The notes beneath the pieces were generated by a model. The model saw only the letters and a program-made list of their open reading frames with translations, did no database searches and was not told the origin of the DNA. 52,309 nt of DNA, from assembly GCA_022842305.1 (NCBI GenBank), contig JALHPY010000017.1:1-52309 (forward strand), given 5' to 3'. Positions 38,036-46,045 of this stretch are shown in pieces. The translations under genes were made by a program, and so were the position numbers. Within the stretch, counting starts at the first letter, position 1. Every line of letters starts with the position of its first letter. Source of the stretch: Rubrivivax sp. (GTDB lineage: Bacteria; Pseudomonadota; Gammaproteobacteria; Burkholderiales; Burkholderiaceae_C).

Positions 38036-38571
38036 AGTTCGGGCCGAAGTTGGGACGCCTGGTTCCACTGGCCGGCGTTGCCATGCTGGCCGCGGTGCTG
38101 GGTGTGGGTCTGGGCCTGAACCCGCGCGAGGTGCCATCGCCCTTCATCGGCAAGCCCGCGCCTGCCTTCGCGCTGCCGCGGGTGGACGATGCCACGCTCA
38201 CCGTCTCGCCTTCGTCGATGCTGGGGCGGGTGTGGCTGCTCAACGTCTGGGCTTCCTGGTGCGCGCCCTGCCGCGACGAGCACCCGCTGCTGGTGGCGCT
38301 GGCGCGCGACGACCGCATCGTCGTGGCCGGCCTCAACTACAAGGACGACCCGCGCAACGCGCAGGAGTGGCTGCGTCGGCTGGGCGATCCCTATGTGTGG
38401 ACCGCCAGCGACCGCGATGGCCGCGTCGGCACCGACTACGGTGTGTACGGCGTGCCCGAAACCTTCATCATCGACACCTCCGGCACCATCCGCTACAAAC
38501 ACGTGGGCCCTCTCACCCAGGACGTTTGGACGAGCACGATGCTGCCCCTGATCAAGAGCCTGCAGCCATGA
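38032..38571 (+). CDS. ccmG: Thiol:disulfide protein CcmG (DsbE)
   Basis: A GTG start at 38032 overlaps the ccmF stop. The 179-residue protein has an N-terminal membrane anchor and a periplasmic thioredoxin fold with the active site WCAPC and a cis-Pro region (GVYGVPETF). It keeps apocytochrome or CcmH cysteines reduced for haem attachment. It overlaps ccmH by 4 bp. Confidence 0.94.
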   Translation: MKFGPKLGRLVPLAGVAMLAAVLGVGLGLNPREVPSPFIGKPAPAFALPRVDDATLTVSPSSMLGRVWLLNVWASWCAPCRDEHPLLVALARDDRIVVAGLNYKDDPRNAQEWLRRLGDPYVWTASDRDGRVGTDYGVYGVPETFIIDTSGTIRYKHVGPLTQDVWTSTMLPLIKSLQP

Positions 38572-39056
38572 AGTACAGCAACCTGCCCTGGCGGCGCACC
38601 CTGGCCGCGCTGGCCCTGGCCTGTGGACTGGCCGGCGCCAGTGCCGCGCCGGCGGTGGACATCGCCACCGACAGCGCGCTCGAGGCCCGCGTCATCGCGG
38701 TGTCGGCCGAACTGCGCTGCCTGGTGTGCCAGAACCAGTCCCTGGCCGATTCGCACGCCGATCTGGCCGTGGACCTGAAGAACCAGGTGCGCGAGCAACT
38801 GCGTGCCGGACGCTCCGAGGCTGACGTGGTGGCCTACATGACCGACCGCTACGGCGATTTCGTGCGCTACCGCCCGCCCTTCAAGGCCAGCACGCTGCTG
38901 CTGTGGCTGGGGCCTGCGCTGCTGGCGCTGATCGGCGGCGTGATGCTCTGGCGCAAGCTGGGGCGCGCGCACGCCAGCCCCGCGGCGCCGGCGCTCTCGC
39001 CCGAGGACGCGGCGCGCGCCGAAGCCCTGCTGCAAGGCGGCGACAAGGGCGGCTGA
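38568..39056 (+). CDS. ccmH: Cytochrome c maturation protein CcmH
   Basis: The 162-residue protein has a signal peptide (LALACGLAGASAA), the thiol motif LRCLVCQNQSLADS, the family's RYGDFVRYRPPFK and one C-terminal membrane helix (TLLLWLGPALLALIGGVML). It works with CcmF and CcmI in haem ligation and resolves disulfides with CcmG. It lacks a fused CcmI part, in line with a separate ccmI at 12.9-14.2 kb. Confidence 0.94.
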   Translation: MKYSNLPWRRTLAALALACGLAGASAAPAVDIATDSALEARVIAVSAELRCLVCQNQSLADSHADLAVDLKNQVREQLRAGRSEADVVAYMTDRYGDFVRYRPPFKASTLLLWLGPALLALIGGVMLWRKLGRAHASPAAPALSPEDAARAEALLQGGDKGG

Positions 39057-39072
39057 GCACCCCGATTGCCAG

Positions 39073-39091
39073 TGCCGCCTACAGGGCGGCA
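39073..39091 (+). terminator. Hairpin after ccmH
   Basis: A 7-bp stem (TGCCGCC/GGCGGCA) with a 5-nt loop lies 17 bp after the ccmH stop. No T-run follows, so it may end transcription only weakly. Confidence 0.4.
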
Positions 39092-39115
39092 GGCCGCGGG
39101 GCATCATCGCAAACC

Positions 39116-39925
39116 ATGCCAGGCAACACCGCCAACCCCCTGCTGATCGGCGTTTCGGCGCGCATCTACACACCGGGCTCGGCCGGCGTCGAGCTGCAGG
39201 GCGTCTGGACCAAGACGCTGCACTACCTGGAGCAGTCGGTGGCGCACTGGCTGCTGGCGGGCGGCGCGCTGCCGATGATGGTGCCGGCGGTGGACAGCCA
39301 GAGCGTCGTCACCCGCACCGACCTGGACCTGCCCCAGTACGCGCGCGCGCTGGACGGCCTGGTGCTGCAGGGCGGCAACGACGTCGCCCCCGAAAGCTAC
39401 GGCGAACAGGCCCTGCACCCCGACTGGCAGGGCGACCGGGTGCGCGACCGCTACGAGATGGCGCTGGTGCGCGCCTTCGTCGCCGCCGGCAAGCCGGTGT
39501 TCGGCATCTGCCGCGGCCTGCAGGTGATCAACGTGTGCTTTGGCGGCACGCTGCTGCAGGACATCGCCACGCAACGGCCCGCGGCGCTGGAGCACCGCCG
39601 CGTGGGCCACTACGAGCAGCACTTCCACCGCGTGCACATCGAGCCGGGCACGCGGCTGGCCGCACTCTACCCGGGCCTGCTCGAGGCCAGCACCAACAGC
39701 ATCCACCACCAGTGCATCAAGGATCTGGCGCCCGGCCTCGTGGTCGAGGCGCGCTGCCCCGACGACGGCACCATCGAGGCGGTGCGCCACACCGGCCCCG
39801 GCTATGTGGCCGGCGTGCAGTGGCACCCCGAGTTCCACCGCCCGGGCGGCCCGCAGACGCTGGACGATGCACCGATGCTGCACGACTTCCTGACCGCCGC
39901 ACGCGCCGCACAGACGCCACGCTGA
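39116..39925 (+). CDS. Class I glutamine amidotransferase-like peptidase (C26, PuuD-like)
   Basis: The 269-residue cytoplasmic protein has the C26 nucleophile motif FGICRGLQVIN, the oxyanion stretch LQGGNDVAPE and the closing His-x-Glu of VQWHPEF. It fits gamma-glutamyl-GABA hydrolases of putrescine breakdown, but no other put/puu gene is adjacent, so the substrate is uncertain. It lies outside the cytochrome locus by content. Confidence 0.85.
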   Translation: MPGNTANPLLIGVSARIYTPGSAGVELQGVWTKTLHYLEQSVAHWLLAGGALPMMVPAVDSQSVVTRTDLDLPQYARALDGLVLQGGNDVAPESYGEQALHPDWQGDRVRDRYEMALVRAFVAAGKPVFGICRGLQVINVCFGGTLLQDIATQRPAALEHRRVGHYEQHFHRVHIEPGTRLAALYPGLLEASTNSIHHQCIKDLAPGLVVEARCPDDGTIEAVRHTGPGYVAGVQWHPEFHRPGGPQTLDDAPMLHDFLTAARAAQTPR

Positions 39926-40016
39926 TCGCTGCCCAAGGGTTCATCTGGGTGCGCTTGTCAGCCCGGATGGGGCCTGGATGCCGACAATGCTGCGACGCAA
40001 TGTCGACCCCTGGACG

Positions 40017-41618
40017 ATGAACCCGCCGCTCGCCCTGCTGGCCCGCCGCATGCTCGCGGGCGCCGTGATGGCCTGTGCCAGCCTGCTGGCGCTGGCGCAG
40101 CCTGCCGCCACGGCGCCGCTGCGCATCGCCTCGGCCTTTGACCCGCAGACCATGGACCCGCACGCGCTGGCCCTGCTGTACCACTCGCGCGTGGTGCACC
40201 AGGTCTACGAATCGCTGGTGGGGCGCGACGCGCAGTTCCGCCTGGAGCCGGCGCTGGCCCTGCGCTGGCAGGCGGTGTCACCCGTGCTCTGGCGCTTCCA
40301 CCTGCGCCCGGGCGTGCAGTTCCACGATGGCACGCCCTTCAGCGCCGACGACGCCGTGTTCTCGCTCGAGCGTGCGCAGGCGCCGGGCTCGCAGCGCGCC
40401 TTCCAGCTCAAGGGCGTGAGCGGTGTGCGCAAAGTCGACCCACTGACCATCGAGATCCAGCTCGAGGCGCCCGACGCGGTACTGCCCGAAAAGCTGCAGT
40501 TCGTCTCGATGATGAGCAAGGCCTGGAGCCACAAGCACGGCGTGCAGCGGCCGCAGGACTTCAACGCCAAGCAGGAGACCCATGCGGTGCGCAATGCCAA
40601 CGGCACCGGCCCGCTGCGCCTGGAGCGCTACGAACCCGACGTGCGCACGCTGCTGCGCCGGCACGCCGGCTGGTGGGGCTGGCCGGAAGCCCGCCACGGC
40701 AACGTGGGCCAGGTGAGCTTCGTCACCATCCGCTCCGACGCCACGCGGCTGGCGGCGCTGGCCAGCGGCGAGGTCGACCTGGTGCTGGATCCACCCTACC
40801 AGGACATCGCGCGCCTGAAGGCCGACCCGCGCATCGTGCTGCGGCAGACCGCCGACATCGGCCAGCAGTACCTGGCCTTCGACCAGGTGCGCACCGAACT
40901 GCTGGACAGCGACGTCAAGGGCCGCAACCCCTTCAAGGACCTGCGCGTGCGCCGCGCCGTGTACCACGCCATCAACGTGCAGCTGATCATCGACAAGGTG
41001 CTGCGCGGCCAGGCCCGGCCCACCGGCGCCTTTCTCAGCCCGCTGGTCGAGGGCGCCTCGGCCGAGCTCGACCAGCGCCTGCCCTACGACCCGGCACGTT
41101 CGCGCCAGCTGCTGGGCGAAGCCGGCTACCCCAGCGGCTTTGCCGTGACGCTGGACTGCGTGAACGTCGCCTGGCGCGAGAACGTCTGCCAGGCGGTGGC
41201 CGCCATGCTCACCCAGGTGGGCATACGCACCACGCTGCGCAGCAGCCCCACCGGGCAGTTCTTCCCCAAGCTGAGCCAGGGCACGGGCAGCCTGATGGAG
41301 TTCGGCTGGACCGCCACGCCCGACGCCTGGAACTCGCTCAACGCCCTGTTCCGCACGTATGACCGCAGTGGCCTGGGCACCTTCAACGCCGGGCGCTACA
41401 GCAACCCCAAGCTCGACAGCCTGATCGACGCCATCCGCACCGAACCCGACCCGATGCGCCGCCGCGCCCTGGTGACCACCGTGCTGCGCCTGGTGGCCGA
41501 AGACCTGCCGCTGGTGCCGCTGTACCGGCGCACGCTGACCTGGGCCATGGCGCGCAAGGTGGAACTGGTGCAGTGGCCCAACGACACGCTGGAACTGCGC
41601 TGGGTGCGGCTGCCCTAG
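40017..41618 (+). CDS. Periplasmic substrate-binding protein, peptide/nickel ABC type (SBP_bac_5)
   Basis: ATG 40017 is placed before the signal peptide (AGAVMACASLLALAQ); an in-frame ATG 13 codons upstream is less likely. The 533-residue protein begins its mature part LRIASAFDPQTMDPHA and has family blocks WRFHLRPGVQFHDGTPFSADD, TGPLRLERYEPD, and NPFKDLRVRRAVYHAIN. It binds oligopeptides or similar ligands for an ABC importer, but no permease or ATPase gene is adjacent, so it is an orphan here. Confidence 0.88.
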   Translation: MNPPLALLARRMLAGAVMACASLLALAQPAATAPLRIASAFDPQTMDPHALALLYHSRVVHQVYESLVGRDAQFRLEPALALRWQAVSPVLWRFHLRPGVQFHDGTPFSADDAVFSLERAQAPGSQRAFQLKGVSGVRKVDPLTIEIQLEAPDAVLPEKLQFVSMMSKAWSHKHGVQRPQDFNAKQETHAVRNANGTGPLRLERYEPDVRTLLRRHAGWWGWPEARHGNVGQVSFVTIRSDATRLAALASGEVDLVLDPPYQDIARLKADPRIVLRQTADIGQQYLAFDQVRTELLDSDVKGRNPFKDLRVRRAVYHAINVQLIIDKVLRGQARPTGAFLSPLVEGASAELDQRLPYDPARSRQLLGEAGYPSGFAVTLDCVNVAWRENVCQAVAAMLTQVGIRTTLRSSPTGQFFPKLSQGTGSLMEFGWTATPDAWNSLNALFRTYDRSGLGTFNAGRYSNPKLDSLIDAIRTEPDPMRRRALVTTVLRLVAEDLPLVPLYRRTLTWAMARKVELVQWPNDTLELRWVRLP

Positions 41619-41646
41619 CCGCCCGCGCCGCCCGGGCGGGCTAGGG
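41613..41646. terminator. Bidirectional terminator hairpin
   Basis: CCCTAGCC (41613-41620) pairs with GGCTAGGG (41639-41646), with further GC pairing inside. The repeat covers the stop codons of both convergent genes (TAG at 41616-41618 and at 41641-41643). Confidence 0.65.
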
Positions 41647-42159
41647 TCGCTCGGAACAGCCGCCGTGGCGGCGCCGGAACTCGGTGGGCGAGAGCATCCC
41701 GCCCTGGGCGTGCAGGCCGCGGCGCAGGGTCTTGGCCATGCGTTCCTCTTTCACCAGCGGCCCGCGGTCCCACTTGCTGCGCGTGCTCCAGGCAAAGCCT
41801 TCTTCCACCATGCGCCGGCTCAGGTCGACCTCGTCCACGCGCACCGCGGCCAGGACGCGACCGCGGGCGCCGGCGCGGCCCGGCGTCACCAGGGCGGGCT
41901 TGTTCAAGGCCAGATCGGCCAGGGCCTGGCGCGCCTCGGCGCCGCCGGGCTGGCACAGCGGGGGCGCCTCGATGTTGCGCAGCGCCACCAGCAGCGGTGG
42001 CTGCCCGGGTGGCGTGACCTCCAGCGTGCCACCGTCGCGCACCTGCGTCACCCGACCCTGCAGCGGCGGCACTTCGGCCTTGGGCGGGGCCGCCATGGCC
42101 AGCGGGGCCAGGCCCTGCAAGGCCAGGGCCAAGGCCAGCTTCAGCACAAGGCACTTCAT
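41641..42159 (-). CDS. Secreted staphylococcal-nuclease-like protein, active site doubtful
   Basis: The 172-residue precursor has a signal peptide (LALALQGLAPLAMAA) and an SNase OB-fold: GRVTQVRDGGTLEV, VALRNIEAPPLCQ, ARGRVLAAVRVDEVDLSRRMVEEGFAW. The two catalytic arginines appear kept (LRNI and GRVLA). The catalytic Glu of the usual IDAPE motif is replaced by Pro (IEAPP), so nuclease activity is uncertain. It overlaps the small lipoprotein gene upstream (ATGA). Confidence 0.75.
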   Translation of the reverse strand: MKCLVLKLALALALQGLAPLAMAAPPKAEVPPLQGRVTQVRDGGTLEVTPPGQPPLLVALRNIEAPPLCQPGGAEARQALADLALNKPALVTPGRAGARGRVLAAVRVDEVDLSRRMVEEGFAWSTRSKWDRGPLVKEERMAKTLRRGLHAQGGMLSPTEFRRRHGGCSERP

Positions 42160-42404
42160 TCGGCAGCACTGGCCGCGTCGGCGATGCGCCGGGCTTCGGC
42201 CTCCTGGGCCTGCTGCATCGCCCCCAGCACCTTGGCTTGCTGCTCCAGGGCTTGGCGGCCCTGCTCGGCCTGCAGCGCGCCCACGGTGGCGGCGCTGCCA
42301 GCGACTTCAGCACCGCAGCCCGCAAGGCCGGCCACCCACAGCAGGGCCAGCAGGGCCTCGAGTCGGGGCCGCAGGGACGTGCCACAGGCCGGTCTGTCAC
42401 GCAT
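42156..42404 (-). CDS. Small lipoprotein, hypothetical
   Basis: ATG 42404 has AGGAG 8 bp upstream. The 82-residue product has a lipoprotein signal (LLALLWVAGLAGC, Cys30) and a helical, Gln/Ala/Glu-rich mature part likely to form a coiled coil. It is coupled to the SNase-like gene. No function is recognised. Confidence 0.65.
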   Translation of the reverse strand: MRDRPACGTSLRPRLEALLALLWVAGLAGCGAEVAGSAATVGALQAEQGRQALEQQAKVLGAMQQAQEAEARRIADAASAAE

Positions 42405-42459
42405 CGGGGGGTCTCCTGCAATGGCGGGGCAAGGCCGCCAGTGTAGGCCCGGCGGTGGC

Positions 42460-42879
42460 TCAGCAGCCCTCGATGCGATGGCCGACGACGCGACCGCTGC
42501 GCTCGTCCACGCTGTAGCGCACCACGCACTTGAAAGCCACCGGCCCGACCGGGCCGCGCACCTGCGCCGAGCGCACGTACTCGTAGATGGCCGTACCGGC
42601 GGACGGCCGGCTGCGCGCGGTGGGTGGCCCGAGCTTGGCGGTGAGTTCGCGCACCTGCGCGCCATGCCATTGGTCCAGGCTGCGATCGAATTCGGCGCGG
42701 CGCCGGGCGTCGACCTCGGCCTGTGTGATGGGTGCGCTGGCGCAGGCCGCCAGCAGGCAGGGCAGCAGCGCCGCAGCAGCGCGCCAGCGCAGCGCTGCGC
42801 CCGACGCACCTTCAGGTGCTGGATTCAGGCTTGGCCCCAGTACTCGGCTCGACCTTGCCGGCCACGGCGGCGGCCGCAC
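42460..42879 (-). CDS. Small lipoprotein with SmpA/OmlA-like C-terminus; start uncertain
   Basis: The reading frame contains a lipoprotein signal (ALLPCLLAACAS) and about 85 mature residues with VRELTAKLGPPTARSRPS, EYVRS and a C-terminal FKCVVRYSVDERSGRVVGH, similar in layout to small SmpA/OmlA-like lipoproteins. No ATG fits directly before the signal. The GTG at 42879 overlaps the gene upstream by 68 bp; a CTG at 42792 would fit the signal better. It is probably a surface or periplasmic lipoprotein. Confidence 0.5.
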   Translation of the reverse strand: MRPPPWPARSSRVLGPSLNPAPEGASGAALRWRAAAALLPCLLAACASAPITQAEVDARRRAEFDRSLDQWHGAQVRELTAKLGPPTARSRPSAGTAIYEYVRSAQVRGPVGPVAFKCVVRYSVDERSGRVVGHRIEGC

Positions 42880-43144
42880 GTGCCGTGGCCTGCGCGCCGC
42901 GCTCGATGCCGCGGGCCGCGGCCTCCAGGCCGATGCGCACGCCGCGTTCGGTGGCCTTGGCCCCGCGCTCGATGCCGTGGGCCGCGGCGCGGGCACCACG
43001 CTCGATGGCAGTGCCCACCTTGGCCGCGACGCCGGTCACCTGGTTGCCGACGCCGGCGTCCTGCTCCTGCGCGGCGGCATGCAGTGGCAGTGCCAGGGCC
43101 AACAGGGTGGCGGCGGCCGCGGCCGCCCGGTGCAGTGTCTTCAT
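42812..43144 (-). CDS. Small secreted repeat protein
   Basis: The 110-residue precursor has a signal peptide (LLALALPLHAAAQ) and an internally repeated helix of about 11 residues (IERGARAAAHG, IERGAKATERG, IERGAQATARA). It is Ala-rich and probably amphipathic. No function is recognised. It heads a minus-strand run of four small secreted proteins. Confidence 0.6.
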   Translation of the reverse strand: MKTLHRAAAAAATLLALALPLHAAAQEQDAGVGNQVTGVAAKVGTAIERGARAAAHGIERGAKATERGVRIGLEAAARGIERGAQATARAAAAVAGKVEPSTGAKPESST

Positions 43145-43264
43145 GTTCGGTCCTCGAACGCATTCATGAAAACATCATAGGCGCCCGTCCCGGGCCTCAC
43201 GATGGACAAGGGTGTGCTTGCGCAACCGGATGTTTCGCGCGGCGCGGGGCCGCATCCAGCGCCG

Positions 43265-44089
43265 CTAGAAGCTGAAGCAGCCGCGGCCCATGGCGCGCGC
43301 GCGCCGCAGGGCGCCCTCGGCGCGGTCGATGGCCGCATCCACCGAATCGTCGGCGCGTATCCCGGCCAGTCCGGTGGAGATGGTCAGCGGCCCTTCTGCA
43401 CCCGAACCTGCGGCCGCCGTGTGCAGCCGCAACACCACCGCTGCCGCCTCGGCTTGGCCGGCGCCGGCCAGCGACAGCAGGAAGCCGTCGACGCCGAAGC
43501 GCCCGAAGCCGTCGTTGGGGCGCACGGTGCGCGCAATCGCTGCTTCCACCCGCCCCAGCACCTGGCCGCCCGTGGCGGCGTCGGTGCTGGCGCCATCAGC
43601 CTGGATGCGCGCCACCACCAGCGGCCGGCCATCGCGGCGGCAGCGCGACATCTGGCGGCCGATCTGTTCGATCAGGCGCGGCTCGGCCAGCGCCTCGCGG
43701 GTCTGGTTCTGGCTGGCCGCGGCCACGCCGATCTGGGCATCGACCAGCGCCACGGCCAGCGCGTGCGACAGGCGCGCCCAGCGGCGTATCGAATCCAGGC
43801 CGGGAAACAGCAGCACCGCCGGCCCCACCGCCTTGTGCGCGGCATTGGCCGACGGCAGCAGCCAATCGCCCGGGCCCAGCGCCGGGGCATCGGGCACACG
43901 CGGCTCCAGGCGGCCGGTGAGCACCAGACCCGGGCCGGCACCGTCGCTGTCGAACGTGACCTGAGCGCCCGCCCCCAGCTGGCGCCGCCGGCTGACGGCG
44001 AAAGTGCTGCGCACGTCGGCCTCGGCAATGCTGGCCATCGCAGGCAGCCGCAGCAGCACGCTCAGTTCCTGGTCTTGAAGCTGCGTCAT
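43265..44089 (-). CDS. Degenerate GGDEF-domain protein with N-terminal sensor-like region
   Basis: ATG 44089 gives 274 residues. The first 110 resemble a cyclic-nucleotide-binding or cupin-like beta region (GLVLTGRLEPRV..., LGPGDWLLPS). The C-terminal 150 match a GGDEF fold (LIEQIGRQMSRCRRDGRPLVV at the start, ISTGLAG and DRAEGALRRARAMGRG at the end), but the signature GGDEF is GVDGF (RFGVDGFLLSL). Diguanylate cyclase activity is therefore unlikely; it may be a GTP- or c-di-GMP-binding effector. It is unlinked to the cytochrome genes. Confidence 0.65.
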   Translation of the reverse strand: MTQLQDQELSVLLRLPAMASIAEADVRSTFAVSRRRQLGAGAQVTFDSDGAGPGLVLTGRLEPRVPDAPALGPGDWLLPSANAAHKAVGPAVLLFPGLDSIRRWARLSHALAVALVDAQIGVAAASQNQTREALAEPRLIEQIGRQMSRCRRDGRPLVVARIQADGASTDAATGGQVLGRVEAAIARTVRPNDGFGRFGVDGFLLSLAGAGQAEAAAVVLRLHTAAAGSGAEGPLTISTGLAGIRADDSVDAAIDRAEGALRRARAMGRGCFSF

Positions 44090-44355
44090 GGTGCTCGCCC
44101 TGGGTGCTTGGCGCCGGTGCTCACGGGCACCGACGGATGGGACTTGCGGGATGATCCGCGACCCCCCCGGCGGCACCTGAAAGGCAGTGCGCTGGAGGGA
44201 AACATGGGGACTCAAAGCCTGGCCTCAGCCTTGAATTCTAGGGGCCGACTTACGCCGACAGCGCTGAAACAGCGGGGAAAAGCGCGGCCTTCTGGGGCGA
44301 ATGTCGGACTTGGCCGACACGCGGTTGGCCGCCGGCAAAGTGCACCAGAAACAGA
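44090..44355. other. Intergenic region before the integrated element
   Basis: No supported gene is seen. It holds the upstream region of the degenerate GGDEF gene and a short inverted repeat, TGTCGG-N6-CCGACA (44302-44319). The tRNA-derived terminator begins at its right edge. Confidence 0.5.
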
Positions 44356-44378
44356 AATCCCGGGCGCTACCCGGGATT
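44351..44378 (-). terminator. Displaced terminator of tRNA-Ser(CGA)
   Basis: A perfect 9-bp stem (AATCCCGGG / CCCGGGATT, 5-nt loop) is followed on the minus strand by a T-rich tail (TCTGTTTCTG). It lies 5 bp from the left 15-bp att repeat, where the 3' flank of the minus-strand tRNA gene would have been before insertion. Confidence 0.6.
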
Positions 44379-44383
44379 CGTTG

Positions 44384-44398
44384 TTGGCGGAAAGGGAG
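44384..44398. repeat. attL, 15-bp direct repeat of tRNA-Ser 3' end
   Basis: TTGGCGGAAAGGGAG is identical to 52191-52205, which is the CCA end, acceptor strand and start of the T-stem of tRNA-Ser. It marks the left end of the element. Confidence 0.8.
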
Positions 44399-44421
44399 TC
44401 CCCCTCCGCCATAATTTCAGG

Positions 44422-44508
44422 CCGGATCAGGGCGCATCAAAGTGCCCTTGCTACCCATCAACTGCCTAAGCAACTAAGGCGGAAGGTTGACGCACACCGG
44501 ATCAGGGC
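44422..44508. repeat. Direct and inverted repeats left of integrase (putative arm sites)
   Basis: CCGGATCAGGGC occurs at 44422-44433 and 44497-44508. CTACCCATCAA at 44451-44461 is the exact complement of TTGATGGGTAG at 52147-52157, and TTGATGGGTGG lies at 44531-44541. Such repeats near both ends are typical of integrase arm-binding sites. Confidence 0.4.
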
Positions 44509-44558
44509 ATATCCTGCAATCGCACCATCGTTGATGGGTGGTTGGTTAGGAGAATGCG

Positions 44559-45800
44559 ATGCCCAAGCTGGCGAAGGAACTACAGGCCCTGACGGTTTCC
44601 AGGCTGACCGCGCCGGGCCTTCACTTTGTCGGCGGTGTTCAGGGCCTGGCGCTGCAGGTGATCGGCGGCAGCCGGGCCTGGGTGCTGCGCGTGACCATCG
44701 GCGGCAAGCGCCGCGACATGGGCCTGGGGCCATATCCCGAGGTAACGCTGGCGCAAGCCCGCGACAAGGCGCGCGAGGCCCGCGAACTGATCCGTCAAGG
44801 GGTTGACCCCATCGCGCGCCAGCAGGCTGCGCAGAGCGCCATCCGCGCGGCGGTGGCCGAAGCCCTGACGTTCAAGGACTGCGCCGAGAGCTACATCAAG
44901 GCGCACCGGGCCGGATGGAAGAACGCGAAGCACGCCCAGCAGTGGGGTAACAGCCTGGAACAGCACGCCTATCCGGCGCTGGGCGCCATGCTGGTGCGGG
45001 ACGTGAAGTTGCCCCAGGTGCTGGCAGTGCTTGAGCCGATCTGGACAACGACGAACGAGACGGCATCGCGCCTGCGGGGCCGCATGGAGTCGGTGCTTGA
45101 CTGGGCGACGGCGCGGGGCTACCGCGAGGGCCTGAACCCGGCGCGCTGGCGCGGGCATCTGGACAAGCTGCTGCCCCGGCCGTCCAAGGTCAACAAGGCG
45201 GAGCATCACGCGGCGCTGCCCGTGGGCGACGTGGGTGATTTCATGACTCGCCTGCGCGCGGCCGAGGGCATGGGCGCACGCGCGCTGGAGTTCACCATCC
45301 TAACGGCAGCGCGCAGCGGCGAGGTACGCGGCGCGACATGGGCCGAGTTTGATCTGGCGGCAGCGGTGTGGACATTGAGTGGGGCACGCATGAAAGCCGG
45401 CAAGGAGCATCGGGTGCCGCTGTCCGAGCCGGCGCTGGCGCTGCTGGCCGCGCTGCCGCAGGGCAAGCCCGATGAATTGGTGTTCAAGGCGCCGCGCGGC
45501 GGCATGCTTTCCGACATGACCCTGGCGGCAGTGCTGCGCCGCATGGAAGTGCCGGCCGTACCGCATGGGTTCCGGTCAACCTTCCGCGACTGGGCCAGCG
45601 AACGCTCGAACTACCCGCGCGACGTGGCCGAGATGGCGCTGGCACACACCATTGGCGACAAGGTAGAGGCCGCCTATCGGCGCGGCGATCTGTTCGAGAA
45701 GCGCCGGCTGATGATGACCGACTGGGCGCAGTTCTTGGCCCGCGTCGAAAGCAAGGGCGAGGGCGCGCAGGTGATCCCGCTGCAGGCCAAGCGTGCTTGA
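44559..45800 (+). CDS. int: Tyrosine site-specific recombinase (integrase)
   Basis: The 413-residue protein starts at ATG 44559, with AGGAG 6 bp upstream. It has an N-terminal arm-binding domain of the DUF4102 type (LQVIGGSRAWVLRVTIGGKR..., MGLGPYPEVTLAQARDKAR), a SAM-like core-binding domain and a catalytic domain with the Arg in TAARSGEVRG, HGFRSTFRDWA (His-x-x-Arg), AHTIGDKVEAAYRR (final His and Tyr). All catalytic residues are present. It should move the element in and out of tRNA-Ser. It lies at the end away from the intact tRNA. Confidence 0.94.
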   Translation: MPKLAKELQALTVSRLTAPGLHFVGGVQGLALQVIGGSRAWVLRVTIGGKRRDMGLGPYPEVTLAQARDKAREARELIRQGVDPIARQQAAQSAIRAAVAEALTFKDCAESYIKAHRAGWKNAKHAQQWGNSLEQHAYPALGAMLVRDVKLPQVLAVLEPIWTTTNETASRLRGRMESVLDWATARGYREGLNPARWRGHLDKLLPRPSKVNKAEHHAALPVGDVGDFMTRLRAAEGMGARALEFTILTAARSGEVRGATWAEFDLAAAVWTLSGARMKAGKEHRVPLSEPALALLAALPQGKPDELVFKAPRGGMLSDMTLAAVLRRMEVPAVPHGFRSTFRDWASERSNYPRDVAEMALAHTIGDKVEAAYRRGDLFEKRRLMMTDWAQFLARVESKGEGAQVIPLQAKRA

Positions 45801-46045
45801 TTCGAATCCCTGCGCAGGATTCGCACTGTCGCTGCCGGTTCACCGCCAACACGAAATCGCAGGCCGCCATGCACATTACCTAATGACGGACTGCGCTGCA
45901 CCCAGTTCATACTGACCGGTACAGGCGCAGGTGGATCAAGTCTCGCCAGCGGCTAGCACTACGGTCTGAGCAACGCCTGCAACCGCGAACGGCTGGCGCT
46001 GGTTACTGCAGCATGGTGCGGCTCGCCAGTGCGGCGCTGGCACCA
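45801..46045. other. Intergenic, nothing recognised
   Basis: The gap between the integrase and the convergent membrane-protein gene has stop codons in all frames and no clear promoter, RNA or repeat. Confidence 0.4.

Noticed and set aside
44302..44319. TGTCGG-N6-CCGACA dyad as an operator
   Set aside because: Single copy with no gene start nearby on either side and no known match.
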